From contig CAJWBQ010000026.1 in NCBI GenBank assembly GCA_913020115.1, forward strand, positions 1 to 64,000: 64,000 nucleotides of DNA, given 5' to 3'. Source of the DNA: an uncultured Cellvibrionales bacterium (GTDB lineage: Bacteria > Pseudomonadota > Gammaproteobacteria > Pseudomonadales > Cellvibrionaceae). Position numbers and translations under genes: made by a program. The number at the start of each line of letters is the position of its first letter. Position 1 is the stretch's first letter. This document shows positions 55,701-63,488 of the stretch, in pieces. The notes under the pieces were generated by a model. That model was not told the DNA's origin and did no database searches. It saw nothing but the letters and a program-made list of their open reading frames with translations.

Positions 55701-55812
55701 CGTCTGTCACGGTATCTTGGGCTAAAGCAGGTATCATTGCGGTCATACCCAGCGCGAAAGAAATACCCGCGGCTAGGTGCGTTCTTTTAAATGCTTTTGT
55801 TTTCATAGACAT
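52786..55812 (-). CDS. TonB-dependent receptor, carbohydrate-type (TonB-Xanth-Caul-like)
   Basis: 1008 residues. A signal peptide (HLAAGISFALGMTAMIPALA, cleavage at ALA/QD) is followed by a TonB-box-like EEIEVVGIRGSL, then a plug domain with SSGVVDAISAEDMGKMPDANLAESLQRITGVSINRNNGEGQEITVRGLGPNFNLVTLNGRQMP in pieces. This is the plug pattern of the large Xanthomonas/Caulobacter-type receptors associated with sugar oligomer uptake. The barrel ends RYNLGVRYTF. Two LacI-type operators lie upstream, and a symporter, LacI regulator and two beta-glucosidase genes surround it, so a beta-gluco-oligosaccharide ligand is inferred. Confidence 0.93.
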   Translation of the reverse strand: MSMKTKAFKRTHLAAGISFALGMTAMIPALAQDTVTDADRAYADTLEEIEVVGIRGSLMRAMDIKRNSSGVVDAISAEDMGKMPDANLAESLQRITGVSINRNNGEGQEITVRGLGPNFNLVTLNGRQMPASGLEVDTVNASRSFDFSNIASEGISGVDVYKTSRADISTGGMGATVNVRTTRPLDDPGLKFTLGGKAVYDESRLDAELTPEISGLFSQTFADDTIGVALSLSRQEREGGYRQASVPNGWHTQSTQQVDGWFAGVGLTSGELTEQDHILRPQNIEYNFTEFERDRTNGQLTLQYAPTDSITATLDYTYSEQEIASTNNTLNVWFWEGEGLDEENTEWALGSADNAGGNVYYPVVFNHFGGDDTVFGTADFAQVNENNSVGLNVEWIVNDRLVLEFDYHNSDASSKANSPYGNSSVIQVANYGLRAGAVVDFGQDFAALGLRSAAGGFLSASDFSASSLQPTGSSLRNSQFVNDIEQVQIKGSFDLNESGITSIDFGVSRTDNSIHRGLMVAQRDNWSAANGDPSELSDEVFTALSLQGDFDAANGTGQLANGAGSFDMFDLYYGFAFADNAADVVASQAPANSANTVNASVWPCADRFCVTNQWTTDQSTEEISTAAYVQANFESELDVGILRASLGLRYEETEVESSAVVPAYTGIDWVADNEFSLVDSGESTSSLFESDYDYVLPNLDLSLELKNDIILRASASKSIARPNYNDISGGVAIGTLRNLEGDAQRGDPTLLPHESTNFDLSFEWYFDEASYVALGFFQKDVKNFVGSSTTSENLFGLRNPSQGPRFQAAVAALGNGASSADIRDYVIANYPETVSGNRIHSTSDDPLYSFNTTVPINESEADIEGVEFAIQKTFESGFGAIFNLTWVDSNADFDRAEFDNQFALDGLSDTMNAVLFYEDEKFSARLAYNWRDEFLININRSHGNPEFVEEYSQIDLNMSYQYNEQLSVFMEGLNLGNETARSFSRYEGALQSATESGARYNLGVRYTF

Positions 55813-55871
55813 AGTGAATGCTCATCTCGTCATTATTATAGAATTCTAGGTGCGTTCGGCAAGAGCACCAA

Positions 55872-55885
55872 TGTAAGCGCTTACA
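55872..55885. promoter_or_regulatory. LacI-type operator, proximal copy at the TonB receptor
   Basis: TGTAAGCGCTTACA, a perfect 14-bp palindrome with the central CG typical of LacI-family operators, 60 bp upstream of the receptor start. Confidence 0.85.
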
Positions 55886-55924
55886 ATTACATCTAAAAAA
55901 AAGAGCTTGCCAAACCACACTTCG

Positions 55925-55938
55925 TGTAAGCGCTTACA
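55925..55938. promoter_or_regulatory. LacI-type operator, distal copy at the TonB receptor
   Basis: An identical TGTAAGCGCTTACA palindrome whose centre is 53 bp from the proximal copy, about five helical turns. That places both sites on the same DNA face and would permit looping by a tetramer or cooperative binding of dimers. Confidence 0.85.
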
Positions 55939-56013
55939 AAAATTAGAGGATTTACACCTCGGTGTCAATAATATTTTTGCTTATTAAGTGAACTGAGCTG
56001 GCATTGAGCCAAA

Positions 56014-57018
56014 CTATCTGGGCAGTTTTTTGACTGAGTCTCGGGCGATCAGTTTTGGGCGAAATACATTTTTTACCGCTAAGTCATTCTTATTGTAGAC
56101 ATTTTTTAACACCCAGCGGGCCGCCATCACCCCCATCGCTTCAACGGGGTAATCAACAGTAGAGAGTTTTGGGAACATATAATTCGAGAACCCCACGTTA
56201 TCAAAACCTTGTACGGAAATATTACCCGGGATCGCAAGGCCCTGGTCACGCACTTCATCCATCGCACCTGACGCCATTTCATCATTGCCGCACACCACTG
56301 CCGTAAAAGCGTCGGGGCTGGCTAATAAATGGCGCATTCCCTGACTGCCCCCTTCGGCTTGGAAATCGCCTTCAAAGCTCAGACTTGAGCTCTGCGTTAA
56401 ACCGCTCTCTTGCAGAGCGCGCTGATGGCCCAGATAACGCTCTTTGGCGTCTTTCTTCCACAAAGGACCCGATATGTAGGCAATGTGCGTGTGGCCCTGG
56501 TCGAGAACAGAGCGTGTGGCTAAGTAACCACCCAGCTCGTTGTCTAAGCAGATGCAGTTGTCTTCAATGCTCTCTACATCGCGGTTGATTAACACAAAGG
56601 GGGTTCTGCCGCGGCTCAGCTCTAGTAAATATTCGTCACTGACTGCTTCAACGTGAAGAATGAGCGCATCACAACTGCGGTCGATTAAAAACTCAATACC
56701 GTCTTTTTCTGTGGCCTCTTCACTGTGGCCCGCGGCAATAATCACGTGCATCCCTGAGGCTCTCAGTTCAGATTCGATGCCGCTCATCATAGCGCCATAA
56801 AATGGGCCGTGTACTTCCGATACAAGCAAACCCACACTGTTAGAACGGTTTGAGGCCAGCGAGCGCGCCATGGAGTTGGGTCTATAACCCAGGGTCTCCA
56901 TGGCCTCCTCTACTTTCTTGGTGGTTTTTTCGCTCACCCTAGCGTTCTTGTTCATCACCCTGGACACCGTGGCCAAAGATACGCCGGCCAACTCAGATAC
57001 TTGGTAAATTGTGGCCAT
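56014..57018 (-). CDS. LacI-family transcriptional regulator
   Basis: 334 residues. The N-terminal HTH is MATIYQVSELAGVSLATVSRVMNKNARVSEKT in pieces, followed by the hinge helix region PNSMARSLASNRSNSVGLLV. The C-terminal periplasmic-binding-protein-like domain has GPFYGAMMSGIESELRASGMHVIIA and CLDNELGGYLATRSVLDQGHTHIAYISGP, typical of the GalR/PurR-like sugar sensors. It is probably the protein that binds the three TGTAAGCGCTTACA-type sites here, releasing them when a beta-glucoside or its product binds. It lies 34 bp downstream of the symporter gene and is likely co-transcribed with it. Confidence 0.95.
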   Translation of the reverse strand: MATIYQVSELAGVSLATVSRVMNKNARVSEKTTKKVEEAMETLGYRPNSMARSLASNRSNSVGLLVSEVHGPFYGAMMSGIESELRASGMHVIIAAGHSEEATEKDGIEFLIDRSCDALILHVEAVSDEYLLELSRGRTPFVLINRDVESIEDNCICLDNELGGYLATRSVLDQGHTHIAYISGPLWKKDAKERYLGHQRALQESGLTQSSSLSFEGDFQAEGGSQGMRHLLASPDAFTAVVCGNDEMASGAMDEVRDQGLAIPGNISVQGFDNVGFSNYMFPKLSTVDYPVEAMGVMAARWVLKNVYNKNDLAVKNVFRPKLIARDSVKKLPR

Positions 57019-57052
57019 ATTCAGAACAACTCTTTATTGAAATTAAGGTAGA

Positions 57053-58405
57053 TCACGCGTTCGCCCTGCTATTGAGCTCCACTTGGATCTCTTCTACTTT
57101 TTGTGTGTTTAGGGTGTATTTACGCATAACCAGCGCAACTAAAATAGACGTTATGGCAGGAAAAACCGTGAATGACAGCAGGATACCCTGCAGGGTTGCT
57201 TCACTTTGTTCGGCATCGGCCTGATAGCCGTAATAAGCCAACAACCAGCCAGCCATTGCCCCACCGATGGCCAAGCCCATCTTAATAAAAAAGACTATGG
57301 CTGAATAGACCATGCCGGTAATTCTGACCCCGGTTTTCCACTGGCCATAATCCACGGTGTCCGCCATTTTGGCCCACAGTAGAGGTGTTGCCATTTGTAG
57401 AAAGAAGCACCATAAAAAATTGCCGATAAAAGCCAAAACAATTTGCTCGCCGCTGATAAAGTAACCACCTAAACACAAAGCCGCCGCAATTAACTGCAAG
57501 GCGATATACGCCTTCACTTTACACACCCGCTTCGCCAAAGGTTGAGCCGCCGCGCAGCCAAGTATATTGCCAATCATGCCCACGGTGACAAAGGCCGTGA
57601 CTAAATCAACGCGTCCCAAATAGTATTTCACATAGTAAATAGACAGGGTGCTGCGCAGAACCATACCAGTTAATAACAACAGCGCCGCGACACAAAGCAC
57701 TCGCCATTGATCATTACTCAGCAGCGACTTCATGTCCTCTTTGATACTACTGCCCTGATCTTTAGGCGGCGACACCCGCTCTTTCGTACCGGCAAAACAC
57801 AAGAAAAATAGCACAATACCCAGTGCGCTCATGGCCATTATAGTGCGCTGATAACCCAGAGCTTGGTCGCCGTCGCCAAACCAGGCCACCAGCGGCAGTG
57901 TGCAGGCGGTAACCAATAAGCCTCCCAACATACCAAATACAAATCGGTACGACTGCACGGAAACCCGCTCTTCTGAGTTTGCGGTGAGCACACCTCCCAG
58001 CGCCGAATACGGAATATTGATTGCGGTATAGGCCATCATTAGCAGGCCGTAGGTAACAAAAGCGTAAATTACTTTCCCTTGCGGCGATAGGTCGGGGGTT
58101 GTAAAGGCCAACACTGAAATTGCGCCGAAGGGCACGGCCAGCCAAAGTAGATAAGGTCGGAATTTACCCCAGCGCGTTTCAGTTCGATCACATAGAGCGC
58201 CCATTAACGGGTCGGTTACCGCGTCAAAAATACGCACCACTAAGAAAAGCGTACCCACAACCGCAGGGGAGATACCAAAAATGTCGGTATAGAAAAAAGT
58301 CAAAAACAACATGATGGTTTGGAAAATGATATTGCTGGCAGTGTCGCCAAGGCCGTAGGCAATTTTCTCTTTCACTTTAAGCATATTTCTCTCACTGTTA
58401 AGCAT
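57053..58405 (-). CDS. GPH-family sugar:cation symporter (MelB-like MFS)
   Basis: 450 residues with 12 predicted membrane helices. It begins KVKEKIAYGLGDTASNIIFQTIMLFLTFFYTDIFG in pieces, the first-helix pattern of glycoside-pentoside-hexuronide symporters, and has RIFDAVTDPLMGALCDRTETRWGKFRPYLLW in pieces, the signature cation/sugar-binding motif (DAxTDPLMG..D). It should import the products of periplasmic hydrolysis (glucose or short beta-glucosides) with Na+ or H+. It is divergent from the beta-glucosidase genes across a LacI-type operator and forms an operon with lacI. Confidence 0.93.
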   Translation of the reverse strand: MLNSERNMLKVKEKIAYGLGDTASNIIFQTIMLFLTFFYTDIFGISPAVVGTLFLVVRIFDAVTDPLMGALCDRTETRWGKFRPYLLWLAVPFGAISVLAFTTPDLSPQGKVIYAFVTYGLLMMAYTAINIPYSALGGVLTANSEERVSVQSYRFVFGMLGGLLVTACTLPLVAWFGDGDQALGYQRTIMAMSALGIVLFFLCFAGTKERVSPPKDQGSSIKEDMKSLLSNDQWRVLCVAALLLLTGMVLRSTLSIYYVKYYLGRVDLVTAFVTVGMIGNILGCAAAQPLAKRVCKVKAYIALQLIAAALCLGGYFISGEQIVLAFIGNFLWCFFLQMATPLLWAKMADTVDYGQWKTGVRITGMVYSAIVFFIKMGLAIGGAMAGWLLAYYGYQADAEQSEATLQGILLSFTVFPAITSILVALVMRKYTLNTQKVEEIQVELNSRANA

Positions 58406-58516
58406 TTTTTTATTATTGATAGTGTCTTTCCCTGCCTGACCACAAAGTACTTTATACAGGGTTCAAGCAAAGTTGTTGACCTTTAATCCGCAAAGGGCTA
58501 ACCTGCCCTGAAGAAA

Positions 58517-58530
58517 TGTAAGCGCTTTCA
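58517..58530. promoter_or_regulatory. LacI-type operator between symporter and GH1 genes
   Basis: TGTAAGCGCTTTCA differs by one base from the two perfect sites at the TonB receptor. It lies 112 bp from the symporter start and 35-80 bp from the GH1 start options, in the divergent promoter region, so it can control both directions. Confidence 0.8.
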
Positions 58531-58564
58531 TTTATACCACACCACACTGAAAACGCAAAGGTGG

Positions 58565-59971
58565 ATGCACCGACCCGGCCTAAAGCAGACGAGAATAAAA
58601 AAAATAGCTATGAAATTGTCACTACCCCCACAATCACCACTACAGTCTGCTGACTTCACCTTCGGGGTGGCCACAGCGTCATTTCAGATTGAAGGCGCTC
58701 ACCAGAAACGTTTGCCTAGCATATGGGATACTTTTTGCGATACCCCCCATAAAATTGCTGACAACTCAAATGGAAAGCATGCGTGCGATCACTACAATTT
58801 ATGGCAAGAAGACATTGATCTGATTGATTCCCTGGGCGTTGACGCCTACCGGTTTTCCATTTCCTGGCCCAGGGTGATGCATCAAAATGGGCAATTAAAC
58901 CCTGAAGGCGTGAATTTCTATATCGCCATCCTGGATCGCCTTCGGGTCAAGAATATCAAAGCCTATGTCACGCTCTATCACTGGGACCTGCCTCAATACT
59001 TGGAAGACGAAGGTGGCTGGCTTAATCGTGACACCGCTTATCAGTTTCGCCACTATGTGGACCTCATTACTCAGGCTTTTGGCGATCGGGTCTATTCATA
59101 CGCCACCTTAAACGAACCGTTTTGCAGCGCCTATCTAGGTTATGAAACCGGTATTCATGCACCTGGTTTGGTGGGTAAGCAATACGGAAAAAAAGCCGCA
59201 CATCACCTTTTACTAGCCCACGGCTTGGCGATGCAGGTGTTGGCAGAAAACAGCCCGGAATCAAAAAACGGCATTGTTTTGAACTTTACGCCCTGTTACC
59301 CAAAGAGCCAAAACAAAGAAGATACTCAGGCGGCAGAGTTGGCGGATGCGCATTTTAATCACTGGTACATAAAGCCCGTGCTAGAAGGACAATACCCCGC
59401 CCTACTCGCACAGCTGCCCCTTGCAGAGCAACCCGACATTTTGGCCGGAGATTTAGCATTAATTGCACACCCCATCGACTACGTGGGCGTGAACTATTAT
59501 ACCCGCGCAATCTGTCAGGTGGACGCTGACCACGGTTTTAGCCAAGCCGTTCCAGAGTCGGCTGAAGTCACCGAAATGGGCTGGGAAATATACCCACAAG
59601 GTTTCACCGACCTCTTGGTTTCACTGCACAAAAACTACCATCTACCGCCTGTTTACATTACCGAAAACGGCGCGGCCATGGACGACATTCTAGTGAGAGG
59701 TGAGGTCAATGATGTCCGCCGCCTAGACTACTTCAATACGCATCTAAATGCCGTTCACGAGGCCACGCTAGCCGGAGTAGATATTCAGGCTTATTTCGCT
59801 TGGAGCTTGATGGATAATTTTGAATGGGCTGAAGGTTATGTAAAACGCTTTGGCATTGTGTATGTAGACTATCAAAACCAGCAGCGAACAATAAAAGCTA
59901 GCGGCCTTGCTTACCGAGATTTTCTTAACGCGCGAATCAGCCAAAATCAAACTGAGAAAAATTTTGCATGA
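58565..59971 (+). CDS. GH1 beta-glucosidase
   Basis: 468 residues as drawn; an alternative ATG at 58610 (MKLSLPPQSP) would remove a 15-residue basic stretch. The upstream start has AAAGGTGG very close to it, so the choice is open. GH1 signatures: FGVATASFQIEGAH near the N-terminus, YRFSISWPRV, acid/base Glu184 in TLNEPF, nucleophile Glu367 in YITENGAA, and the SLMDNFEWAEGY C-terminal motif. No signal peptide, so it is cytosolic and should cleave cellobiose or other short beta-glucosides imported by the symporter. Its TGA overlaps the ATG of the GH3 gene by 4 nt. Confidence 0.95.
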   Translation: MHRPGLKQTRIKKIAMKLSLPPQSPLQSADFTFGVATASFQIEGAHQKRLPSIWDTFCDTPHKIADNSNGKHACDHYNLWQEDIDLIDSLGVDAYRFSISWPRVMHQNGQLNPEGVNFYIAILDRLRVKNIKAYVTLYHWDLPQYLEDEGGWLNRDTAYQFRHYVDLITQAFGDRVYSYATLNEPFCSAYLGYETGIHAPGLVGKQYGKKAAHHLLLAHGLAMQVLAENSPESKNGIVLNFTPCYPKSQNKEDTQAAELADAHFNHWYIKPVLEGQYPALLAQLPLAEQPDILAGDLALIAHPIDYVGVNYYTRAICQVDADHGFSQAVPESAEVTEMGWEIYPQGFTDLLVSLHKNYHLPPVYITENGAAMDDILVRGEVNDVRRLDYFNTHLNAVHEATLAGVDIQAYFAWSLMDNFEWAEGYVKRFGIVYVDYQNQQRTIKASGLAYRDFLNARISQNQTEKNFA

Positions 59972-62502
59972 ATATTAATCGCCCACTTTCCACTCTGTTA
60001 GTTTGCACGGCTTTGGCCGCGGCTACGGCTTGTTCAAATTCTACCCTTGAAACTACCACTGCCGCTAAAGAGGAAATTTGGCCGGCATTGAGCACACCCA
60101 TTAAGCCAAATGAGAAGCTAGAAGCAAGAATTTCAGCCATGCTCGCGAGCATGACTCCCGAGCAGAAAGTAGCGCAGATGATTCAACCAGAAATTCGCGA
60201 CGTCACAGTAGAAGATATGCGTGAATACGGTTTTGGTTCTTATCTCAATGGTGGCGGTTCCTTTCCTGGCGGCCAAAAACACGCTAGCCCAAAAGATTGG
60301 ATTGAACTTGCCGAAGCAATGTATCAGGCCTCGGTTGATGATTCCCTCGACGGCTCCACTATTCCAACCCTGTGGGGCACCGACGCGGTGCACGGCCACA
60401 ACAATGTTATTGGCGCAACCTTATTTCCACACAACATTGGCCTTGGTGCTGCAAACAACCCTTCGCTCATTGAAAAAATTGCCGCTGCAACGGCCAAAGA
60501 AGTTATGGTGACGGGCATCGATTGGGTCTTTGCACCAACGGTAGCCGTGGTCAGAGATGATCGCTGGGGCCGAACTTACGAAGGCTACTCTGAAGACCCA
60601 GAAATAGTAAAAGCTTACGCAGAGGCTATTGTCGAAGGCTTGCAGGGACGAATTGGCGACAATTTTCTGGGCGATCAGCAGGTGATTAGTACCGTTAAAC
60701 ATTTCCTCGGCGACGGTGGTACCGAAGGCGGCGATGATCAAGGCAACAATACTGATTCAGAGCAAGCGCTTTTTGATATTCACGCGCAGGGTTATGTAGG
60801 CGGTCTCAATGCCGGCGCACAAACGGTGATGGCCTCGTTTAATAGCTGGCACGGTGAAAAAAATCACGGCAGTCACTACCTGTTAACTGAGGTATTAAAA
60901 GATCGTATGGGTTTCGATGGCCTGGTAGTGGGTGACTGGAACGGCCATGGTCAAATTGCCAATTGCAGCAACGAAAGCTGCAGCCAAGCAGCTAACGCGG
61001 GCTTAGATATTTACATGGCCCCTACCGCCTCTTGGAAACCTCTATTTCACAACACAGTGGCCCAAGTAAAAAGTGGAGAAATTAGCGAGGCACGAGTAAA
61101 CGACGCGGTAAGGCGGATTTTGCGGGTGAAAATTCGCGCCGGCTTATTTGATAAACCAAGCCCGGCCAATCGCCCGTTCTCAGGAAAAGCGAACATTATC
61201 GGCTCTAAAGCCCACCGAGAAATCGCTCGCGACGCGGTGCGCCAATCATTAGTTCTGCTGAAAAACACGAACACCCTCCTACCTCTGTCACCTAAGCAAC
61301 ACGTCTTAGTAAGTGGTGATGGGGCTCACAACATTGGCAAGCAATCCGGTGGTTGGAGCATTACTTGGCAAGGCACAGGTAATAGCAATGAAGATTTCCC
61401 TGGAGCAACATCTATTTACGACGGTATTGAAGCAAGTATGAAAGCCGCGGGTGGCAGCAGTGAATTGAGCGTAGACGGACACTTCACGAAAAAACCAGAC
61501 CTTGCCATTGTGGTCTTTGGCGAGGAGCCCTACGCAGAGGGCAACGGCGACCTTGATAACCTAGAATATCAACGCGGCCACAAAAAAGACCTGGCTCTGC
61601 TTAAGAAATTAAAATCTCAAGGCATAAAAGTGGTGTCGGTTTTCATCACTGGTCGACCACTTTGGGTGAATCCCGAACTAAATGCTTCGGATGCTTTTTT
61701 GGTCGCTTGGCTACCGGGCACTGAAGGCGGTGGCGTTGCCGACCTTATCTTCAGCAAACCCAACGGCGACATCCAATTTGATTTTACCGGTAAACTGTCA
61801 TTCACTTGGCCCGCAAACCCCAGGCAAACGGCGATCAACCGATATGACGAAAACTCTGTGGGTTTATTGCCCTACGGCTTTGGATTGAGCTATGGAACGA
61901 GTTCTAGCGAAGAAAATATCCTGTCAAACAATTTGTCGGAAACCATTCAGAGCAGCAGCGAAACACTGCCTGACTTAGCCCTATTTGACCGCGCAGTTAA
62001 AACACCGTGGACACTGTGGATAGGCGGACAGAATTCTCGTCAAGAAGTTACTAGCAGCCAGCAAAAGAACGACACATTGGCACTGCGCACGATTGATAAA
62101 ATAGTTCAGGAAGACGCCTTAGAACTTATATATACAGGCCCAGCTCAGGTTTCCATTAGCAGTGCCTTTCCGTCTGATTTACGCTCTTATCGAGAGGCTA
62201 ATGCATCGCTGGTGATGAATTTGAAAGTCGACAGTTCAGCGTCCAAGAACGTATATATCGGTATGGGTTGCGAAGACAATTGTGAGGCAAAACTTGATGT
62301 GGGCAAGCAAATTCAAACCGCCCCAGTGGGACAATGGCAAAGCATGAGCATTGACTTGCAATGCTTTCAAAACGCGGGCGCAAACCTCGGAAAAATATTC
62401 ACCCCTTTCGAACTGATGAGTGATGGTGAATTTGCGGTGAATATTGCCGACATTCGCATAGAACCCAACTCGGCTCATGAAGCCAACTTAAACTGCCAAT
62501 AA
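59968..62502 (+). CDS. GH3 exo-beta-glucosidase/glucan glucohydrolase, lipoprotein-like
   Basis: 844 residues. The N-terminus has a signal ending in a lipobox-like ATAC (Cys ~22), so it is probably anchored in the envelope. The GH3 core contains PTLWGTDAVHGHNNVIGATLFPHNIGLG in pieces, KHFLGDGGTEGGDDQGN and the nucleophile Asp323 in VVGDWNGHG, then the GH3 C-terminal domain (SLVLLKNTNTLLPLS; FGEEPYAEGNGDLDN). The last ~190 residues are an extra beta-rich domain after YGFGLSYG, seen in exo-1,3/1,4-beta-glucan glucohydrolases. It would release glucose from oligosaccharides brought in by the TonB receptor. Translationally coupled to GH1. Confidence 0.93.
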   Translation: MNINRPLSTLLVCTALAAATACSNSTLETTTAAKEEIWPALSTPIKPNEKLEARISAMLASMTPEQKVAQMIQPEIRDVTVEDMREYGFGSYLNGGGSFPGGQKHASPKDWIELAEAMYQASVDDSLDGSTIPTLWGTDAVHGHNNVIGATLFPHNIGLGAANNPSLIEKIAAATAKEVMVTGIDWVFAPTVAVVRDDRWGRTYEGYSEDPEIVKAYAEAIVEGLQGRIGDNFLGDQQVISTVKHFLGDGGTEGGDDQGNNTDSEQALFDIHAQGYVGGLNAGAQTVMASFNSWHGEKNHGSHYLLTEVLKDRMGFDGLVVGDWNGHGQIANCSNESCSQAANAGLDIYMAPTASWKPLFHNTVAQVKSGEISEARVNDAVRRILRVKIRAGLFDKPSPANRPFSGKANIIGSKAHREIARDAVRQSLVLLKNTNTLLPLSPKQHVLVSGDGAHNIGKQSGGWSITWQGTGNSNEDFPGATSIYDGIEASMKAAGGSSELSVDGHFTKKPDLAIVVFGEEPYAEGNGDLDNLEYQRGHKKDLALLKKLKSQGIKVVSVFITGRPLWVNPELNASDAFLVAWLPGTEGGGVADLIFSKPNGDIQFDFTGKLSFTWPANPRQTAINRYDENSVGLLPYGFGLSYGTSSSEENILSNNLSETIQSSSETLPDLALFDRAVKTPWTLWIGGQNSRQEVTSSQQKNDTLALRTIDKIVQEDALELIYTGPAQVSISSAFPSDLRSYREANASLVMNLKVDSSASKNVYIGMGCEDNCEAKLDVGKQIQTAPVGQWQSMSIDLQCFQNAGANLGKIFTPFELMSDGEFAVNIADIRIEPNSAHEANLNCQ

Positions 62503-62512
62503 AGCAGACACG

Positions 62513-63478
62513 CTACTGGGTGCGGCCAAACACCTGAGTTTGGTTACGCCCTTGGTCTTTCGCGACATACAGGGCTTGGTCGGCACACGCCAACCAAGTT
62601 TTGTAGTCGGTGCAGCCTTCATCCAAGACACTAATCCCTAAACTCACGGTAAATTGAAAGCTGTGGCCGTCGTGATTAATGCGAATGGCTTCAATGGCTA
62701 AACGCAAGCGCTCACACATAATAATGGCACCCTCTTCGCCGGTTTCCGGCAAAATAATCCCAAATTCTTCCCCTCCGTAACGACCGGCAATGTCCGTTTC
62801 TCGGGCGTGCTCCAGCAGGGTGGCCGACACGGCGCGAATTGCTTCATCACCTGCTGGGTGCCCATAAGAATCGTTAACCTTTTTAAAGTGATCAATATCA
62901 AACATCACCACGCAACACTCACCCTTGTATCGGCGGTAGCGAGAATATTGACTCACTAAGTGCTCTTCCCAGCAAGCGCGATTGTTCAGTTTGGTTAAAC
63001 CGTCGGTACGGCTCAAATGGGCAAGTGTTTCGTTGGCGCCAAGCAGGGATTTTTTATGGGTGGCCACATCGGTTACGTCGTACACAATTAAGCACACATG
63101 ATCTATTTCACCAGTCACCGACTTAAGTGGTGTGAAAGTGATGTTTTGAAACATGTGAGGCTGAACCCCTGTGACAGGGCGATAATTTTTGAAAGGAAAT
63201 AAATAAGGTCGCTGTTCCCAGGTGCTGAAGCTGCGAGTACCCAATAGAAAAACCGCTTTGGTTTTTTGCCGCAACCACGCTTCCGGCAAATTTGGCATTA
63301 TATCAAACAGGTTTTGGTCTTTTATATCCTCGGGTCGCAGGCCACTGTGGTTTTCCATGAAGCCGTTCCACACCTTTACTTTCAAATCTTTGTCGAGCAC
63401 GCACAAACCCACATCAATGGTTTGCAACATGTCCATGAGCCAATGGAACTCATAAGTAAAGTCGTCTATTTCGAGCAT
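62513..63478 (-). CDS. Diguanylate cyclase with PAS sensor domain
   Basis: 321 residues from the ATG at 63478, which has GAGGTGA in place; a start 10 codons earlier would overlap the upstream gene. The N-terminal ~130 residues are a PAS domain (MDMLQTIDVGLCVLDKDLKVKVWN). The GGDEF domain contains SRTDGLTKLNNRACWEEHL, MFDIDHFKKVNDSYGHPAGDEAI and active site RYGGEEFG. RETD five residues before GGEEF is an RxxD inhibitory site, so c-di-GMP product inhibition is expected. It follows the CheC-like gene by 10 bp, implying an operon. Confidence 0.95.
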   Translation of the reverse strand: MLEIDDFTYEFHWLMDMLQTIDVGLCVLDKDLKVKVWNGFMENHSGLRPEDIKDQNLFDIMPNLPEAWLRQKTKAVFLLGTRSFSTWEQRPYLFPFKNYRPVTGVQPHMFQNITFTPLKSVTGEIDHVCLIVYDVTDVATHKKSLLGANETLAHLSRTDGLTKLNNRACWEEHLVSQYSRYRRYKGECCVVMFDIDHFKKVNDSYGHPAGDEAIRAVSATLLEHARETDIAGRYGGEEFGIILPETGEEGAIIMCERLRLAIEAIRINHDGHSFQFTVSLGISVLDEGCTDYKTWLACADQALYVAKDQGRNQTQVFGRTQ

Positions 63479-63488
63479 TTCACTCACC

